From contig NZ_SLYP02000001.1 in assembly GCF_004341505.2 (NCBI RefSeq), forward strand, positions 1,623,001 to 1,687,000: a stretch of 64,000 nt of DNA. Reading direction: 5' to 3'. This stretch comes from Sphingomonas sp. JUb134. GTDB lineage: Bacteria > Pseudomonadota > Alphaproteobacteria > Sphingomonadales > Sphingomonadaceae. A program made the position numbers and the translations under genes. The notes under the pieces are model-generated. The model had not been told where the DNA came from. It saw nothing but the letters and a program-made list of their open reading frames with translations, and searched no databases. Shown here piece after piece: positions 60,924-64,000 of the stretch (within the stretch, counting starts at the first letter, position 1; each line of letters starts with the position of its first letter).

Positions 60924-61397
60924 TCACTCCGTGACGATCACCGGCTCATGCTTGATCGGGAACCGGACCGAACGCGCGAGGAAGCACAGGCGAGCGGCTT
61001 CCTCGTGCAGCGCGCGGGCATGCTGTACATTGTCGCCCGCGCCGATGGTGACTTCCGGCCGCAGCGTCACCTGCGCGAACTGGCCGGAGCCGTCGGCATT
61101 CTCCGCCATCACGCCGGTCGCCGCATCGCGATAGGCGAGCACGCGAATGCCCGCGCTTGCGCAGAGGTGGAGGTACCAGAGCTGGTGACACGCGGCGAGC
61201 GCACCGACCAGCATCTCCTCGGGATTCCAGCGACCCGGATCGCCGCGGAAATCCGGATCGGACGAACCCGCGATGTCGGGCTTGCCGGGCGTGGTCAGCA
61301 GGTGATCGCGGCTATAGCCGGCATAGCTCTCGGTGCCCGACCCGGTGTTGCCGGTCCATTCGACGGCCACGGCGTAGCGATGCTCCCGGCTGGCCAC
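60924..61397 (-). CDS. OsmC family peroxiredoxin-like protein
   Basis: This 157-residue protein has the OsmC/Ohr fold pattern: ATG start MASREHRYAVAVEW, the first redox Cys in LVGALAACHQLWYLHLC (both Cys of the pair) and a C-terminal FLARSVRFPIKHEPVI. OsmC/Ohr members reduce organic hydroperoxides. It ends 3 bp from the convergent nucleotidyltransferase stop. Confidence 0.85.
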   Translation of the reverse strand: MASREHRYAVAVEWTGNTGSGTESYAGYSRDHLLTTPGKPDIAGSSDPDFRGDPGRWNPEEMLVGALAACHQLWYLHLCASAGIRVLAYRDAATGVMAENADGSGQFAQVTLRPEVTIGAGDNVQHARALHEEAARLCFLARSVRFPIKHEPVIVTE

Positions 61398-61405
61398 CTA
61401 TGGCC

Positions 61406-62197
61406 TCAGTGGTAGCGGTCAGCGGTGCGGTCGCGCGAACTATTGGGAGCGATCTTCGCCTCCGCAGCCATATAGGCTTCCCAGTCGCGAATGTCGGGCA
61501 GGGAGGGGATGCACACCGGCTCTTCCATCTCCAGCGCGCGCAGCGACGCGACCACCAGGTCGTCCGCCTGCATCACGCGCTCCGGCGGGAAGTTCTCGAT
61601 GGCATTGCCCGCCACCGCGTGAAAGTCGGTCGCGATCACGCCGGGGATCAGCAGCTGCACCCGGACGCCGCTGTCCGCCAAGTCCAGCTGCATGGTGCGG
61701 GTGAAATAGGCGACGAATGCCTTGGTCGCGCCATAGCCGGCGTTGCCGGCGAACTGCATGAACAGCGTGCCCGAGCCAACGTTGATGATGGTGCCGCGAC
61801 CCTCGCTACGCATCCGCGCCGCCGCCGCGTTGGCGAGCCGCGCGAAGGCAAGCACGTTCACCCGGATCATCGACTCCAGGGCGGCAGCATCGAGGCCGCC
61901 GACCGCGCCCCGCGCGGCGAAGCCGGCGTTGTTGACGAACAGGTCGATCGGATCGCCTTCCGCCAGCCGTGCTTCGACCGCGGTGACGCCTTCCGGCGTC
62001 TCCAGGTCGGCAGGCAGCACCTCGACCACGATGTCGTGCGCCTCGCAGAGTTCCTCCGCGAGCGCCTCCAGCCGATCGGCGCGACGGGCGACCAGCACCA
62101 GGTCGTGGCCGGTGCGGGCGAGGTGGGTGGCGAAGCTCTTGCCGATGCCGGCGGAGGCGCCGGTGACCAGGGCGGCGGGGCGGGTGGAATTGCTCAT
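61406..62197 (-). CDS. Short-chain dehydrogenase
   Basis: This 263-residue SDR has TGASAGIGKSFATHLA for the cofactor, VNNAGFAARG, GSGTLFM and YGATKAFVAYF (Tyr-Lys). It resembles the broad 3-oxoacyl-ACP-reductase-like group that acts on various substrates. The 3' end is 8 bp before the OsmC start; the start is 7 bp after the gph stop, so all three are likely cotranscribed. Confidence 0.84.
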   Translation of the reverse strand: MSNSTRPAALVTGASAGIGKSFATHLARTGHDLVLVARRADRLEALAEELCEAHDIVVEVLPADLETPEGVTAVEARLAEGDPIDLFVNNAGFAARGAVGGLDAAALESMIRVNVLAFARLANAAAARMRSEGRGTIINVGSGTLFMQFAGNAGYGATKAFVAYFTRTMQLDLADSGVRVQLLIPGVIATDFHAVAGNAIENFPPERVMQADDLVVASLRALEMEEPVCIPSLPDIRDWEAYMAAEAKIAPNSSRDRTADRYH

Positions 62198-62204
62198 GGG
62201 CGGC

Positions 62205-62900
62205 TCAACGCGCGACCGTGCCCAGCCGCTCCAGCACCGGCAGCAATTCGTCGTACCCGTCGATCACCGCGTCTGCCTCCAGCTCCTCGACCGGCTGCAT
62301 CAGGAAGCCGAAGCTGCATGCGACGGAGGGGATGCCCGCGTTGCGCGCGGCGCCCGTGTCGTAGATCGAATCCCCAACGAACGCTGCGCGCCCGCCGCCG
62401 CAGCGCCGGATCATCTCGTCGATCGGCGCGCGGTGCGGTTTGCCGAAGCCCTTGCCCATGGTGTCGCCCCCGACCAGGCAGGCGAAACGATCGCGAATGC
62501 CGAGCTTGCGCAGCAGTTGCTCCGCCAGCGCCTCCAGCTTGTTGGTGACGACCGCCACCTTGACGCCGCGCGCCTCCAGCGCGTCGATCGCATCCATTGC
62601 GCCCGGAAAAGGCGCGCTCTCTACCGCGATATGGCTCTCATAATGGTCGAGCAGCAGGCGGTAGAGCCGGTCGAGTTCCATTTCGGAACAGCCGCCGGTG
62701 CTCGCCATCCCCTGCATCAACATGTGCCGTGCACCGCCCCCGATCATGGTGCGCACCGCATCCCGCGCAAGCGGGGGGCGGCCGGCATCGGCAAGCGCAT
62801 GGTTGAGCGCATTGGCAAGATCGCCGCTGGTATCCACCAGCGTTCCGTCCAGGTCGAAGCCGACGATGTCGAAAGGGAAATCCGTCATGACGGGGCTCAT
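62205..62900 (-). CDS. gph: Phosphoglycolate phosphatase
   Basis: This 231-residue HAD phosphatase has motif I VGFDLDGTLVDTSGDLANALNHAL, which is highly specific to Gph, and motif IV VGDSIYDTGAARNAG. It hydrolyses 2-phosphoglycolate. The start may be ATG 62900 or 62888. It is divergent from glmU, with only 63 bp between. Confidence 0.9.
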   Translation of the reverse strand: MSPVMTDFPFDIVGFDLDGTLVDTSGDLANALNHALADAGRPPLARDAVRTMIGGGARHMLMQGMASTGGCSEMELDRLYRLLLDHYESHIAVESAPFPGAMDAIDALEARGVKVAVVTNKLEALAEQLLRKLGIRDRFACLVGGDTMGKGFGKPHRAPIDEMIRRCGGGRAAFVGDSIYDTGAARNAGIPSVACSFGFLMQPVEELEADAVIDGYDELLPVLERLGTVAR

Positions 62901-62963
62901 GCGGGCAAGGCACTGGCAAAGGCAAGATCGGCGTGGCAGGGCGCAGATGCCTCGGAGACGTTC

Positions 62964-64000
62964 ATGACCCCTCGACCCATCGCCGCGATCATTCTTGCCG
63001 CCGGCAAGGGCACCCGCATGCAATCCGACTTGCACAAGGTGCTTCATCCCGTCGCCGGCCGCCCCATGCTGCTGCACCTTATCGACAGCGTCGCCGCGCT
63101 GGCGCCGGACCGCAGCGTGGTGGTGGTGGGTGCCGGCCGCCAGCAGGTCGAGGCTGCCGTGGCCCCGCTCGGCATCGCCACCGCGCACCAGGCGCAACAG
63201 CTCGGCACTGGCCACGCGGTCGCCCAGGCGGAGGCTGCGCTCGACGGGTTCGATGGCGACGTGCTGGTCCTCTACGGCGACGTACCTCTGGTCTCGACCG
63301 CTACCATGCGGCGGATGCTGGATCGGCTGCACGGCGAAGATGCGCCTGCGACGGTCGTGCTCGGCTTCCGTCCCGCAGATCCGGGCGCCTACGGCCGGAT
63401 CATCGCCGAGGGCGACCACATCGTGAAGATGGTCGAGTTCAAGGACGCGACTGCCGAAGAGCGCGCGCAGACCCTGTGCAATTCGGGCTTGATGGCGGTG
63501 CGCTCGTCGGATCTGTTCGCGCTGCTCGCGCGCGTGGGCAACGACAATGCCGCAGGCGAATATTACCTGCCCGACGTGGTCATGCTGGCCGCTGCCGACG
63601 GGCGTACCTCGGCGGTGATCGAGACCGATGCGGCGGAGGTGGCCGGCGTCAACAGTCGCGCCGAGCTCGCGGGGATCGAGGCTGCGTGGCAGGCGACGCG
63701 CCGCGCGCGCGCGATGGCCGAAGGGGCAACGCTGGTCGCGCCGGAGACTGTCTGGTTCGCGCACGACACGCAGATTGGCCGCGACGTCGTGATCGAGCCG
63801 AACGTCGTGTTCGGCCCCGGAGTCCGTGTCGCTGACGGGGTGACGATCCGAGCGTTCAGCCATCTGGAGGGCGCGATCGTCGGCGAGGGCGCGGAGATCG
63901 GCCCCTATGCGCGGCTGCGGCCCGGTGCGGTGCTGGAGCCGGAGGCGAAGGTCGGCAATTTCGTCGAAATGAAGAATGCGGTGCTCGGCCGCGGCGCCAA
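62964..64000 (+). CDS. glmU: Bifunctional GlcNAc-1-P uridyltransferase/acetyltransferase (5' part)
   Basis: The first 345 codons of GlmU are visible; the frame runs off the window. The uridyltransferase domain has LAAGKGTRMQSDLHKVLHPVAGRPML (GxGTRM and the QS-K pattern), YGDVPLVS and the CNSGLMAV segment. The left-handed beta-helix acetyltransferase domain begins near IGRDVVIEPNVVFGPGVRV. It makes UDP-GlcNAc for peptidoglycan and lipid A. Confidence 0.95.
   Translation, partial: MTPRPIAAIILAAGKGTRMQSDLHKVLHPVAGRPMLLHLIDSVAALAPDRSVVVVGAGRQQVEAAVAPLGIATAHQAQQLGTGHAVAQAEAALDGFDGDVLVLYGDVPLVSTATMRRMLDRLHGEDAPATVVLGFRPADPGAYGRIIAEGDHIVKMVEFKDATAEERAQTLCNSGLMAVRSSDLFALLARVGNDNAAGEYYLPDVVMLAAADGRTSAVIETDAAEVAGVNSRAELAGIEAAWQATRRARAMAEGATLVAPETVWFAHDTQIGRDVVIEPNVVFGPGVRVADGVTIRAFSHLEGAIVGEGAEIGPYARLRPGAVLEPEAKVGNFVEMKNAVLGRGA

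Overview
The window is GC-rich chromosomal DNA from an alphaproteobacterium, most likely a Sphingomonas-type sphingomonad. The evidence is the cmk-rpsA-ihfB order, the TIGR02300 (FYDLN acid) protein, DUF2794, EpsC-type serine acetyltransferase, MipA/OmpV and MerC-domain proteins, and pervasive ATGA/GTGA/TGATG stop-start coupling. The species cannot be fixed from sequence alone. There are no rRNA genes, insertion sequences, phage genes or CRISPR arrays. Two tRNA genes are present: Leu-UAA and Ala-GGC.

Layout. 0-5.6 kb: a truncated DUF4112 gene, a peptide-type solute-binding lipoprotein, tRNA-Leu, the cmk-rpsA-ihfB operon (minus strand), then the FYDLN protein (plus). 5.7-10.9 kb: tRNA-Ala, then a four-gene Csu-like chaperone-usher pilus operon (pilin, chaperone, usher, two-domain tip subunit). 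10.9-21.1 kb: a run of stress and accessory genes (DUF3606, YetF/DUF421, a Tat-exported SDR, an epoxide-hydrolase-like enzyme, another SDR, DUF72, a class I amidotransferase, HAD phosphatase, FNT-type channel, DUF2243, monothiol glutaredoxin, patatin). Two possible EcfG-type promoters occur there. 21.2-26.0 kb: an unusual catabolic-looking operon of a 740-residue predicted carbohydrate-active protein, two paralogous SDRs and a zinc alcohol dehydrogenase. 26.1-32.4 kb: membrane proteins, MipA/OmpV, an in-frame Nudix-DUF47 fusion ahead of a Pit phosphate transporter, an SGNH lipoprotein hydrolase, MerC-like and bestrophin proteins.

32.5-44.6 kb is a divergent 12-gene sugar locus. Leftward: histidine phosphatase, methyltransferase, TIM-barrel glycosidase-like protein, medium-chain dehydrogenase, Gfo/Idh/MocA oxidoreductase. 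Rightward: two nucleotide-sugar epimerases, a GT4-like glycosyltransferase, three tandem CgeB-like glycosyltransferases and a UDP-glucuronate decarboxylase-like enzyme. No flippase, polymerase, signal peptide or membrane anchor is visible in it, so it looks like a cytoplasmic glycosylation pathway of unknown target.

44.7-50.6 kb: a small predicted membrane protein, an LplT-like MFS carrier, pgsA-moaD-moaE, a fasciclin protein, an OxyR with both redox cysteines, and cysE/epsC with DUF2794. 50.6-58.2 kb: a Thr-rich secreted protein and a complete leftward phosphate regulon, phoR-pstS-pstC-pstA-pstB-phoU-phoB. 58.3-60.9 kb: a coupled cassette of a Tat-signal small protein, a PqqD-like protein, an HprK-related kinase and a nucleotidyltransferase (HPr-rel-A type). 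60.9-64 kb: an OsmC family protein, an SDR, gph, and the start of glmU, cut by the window edge.
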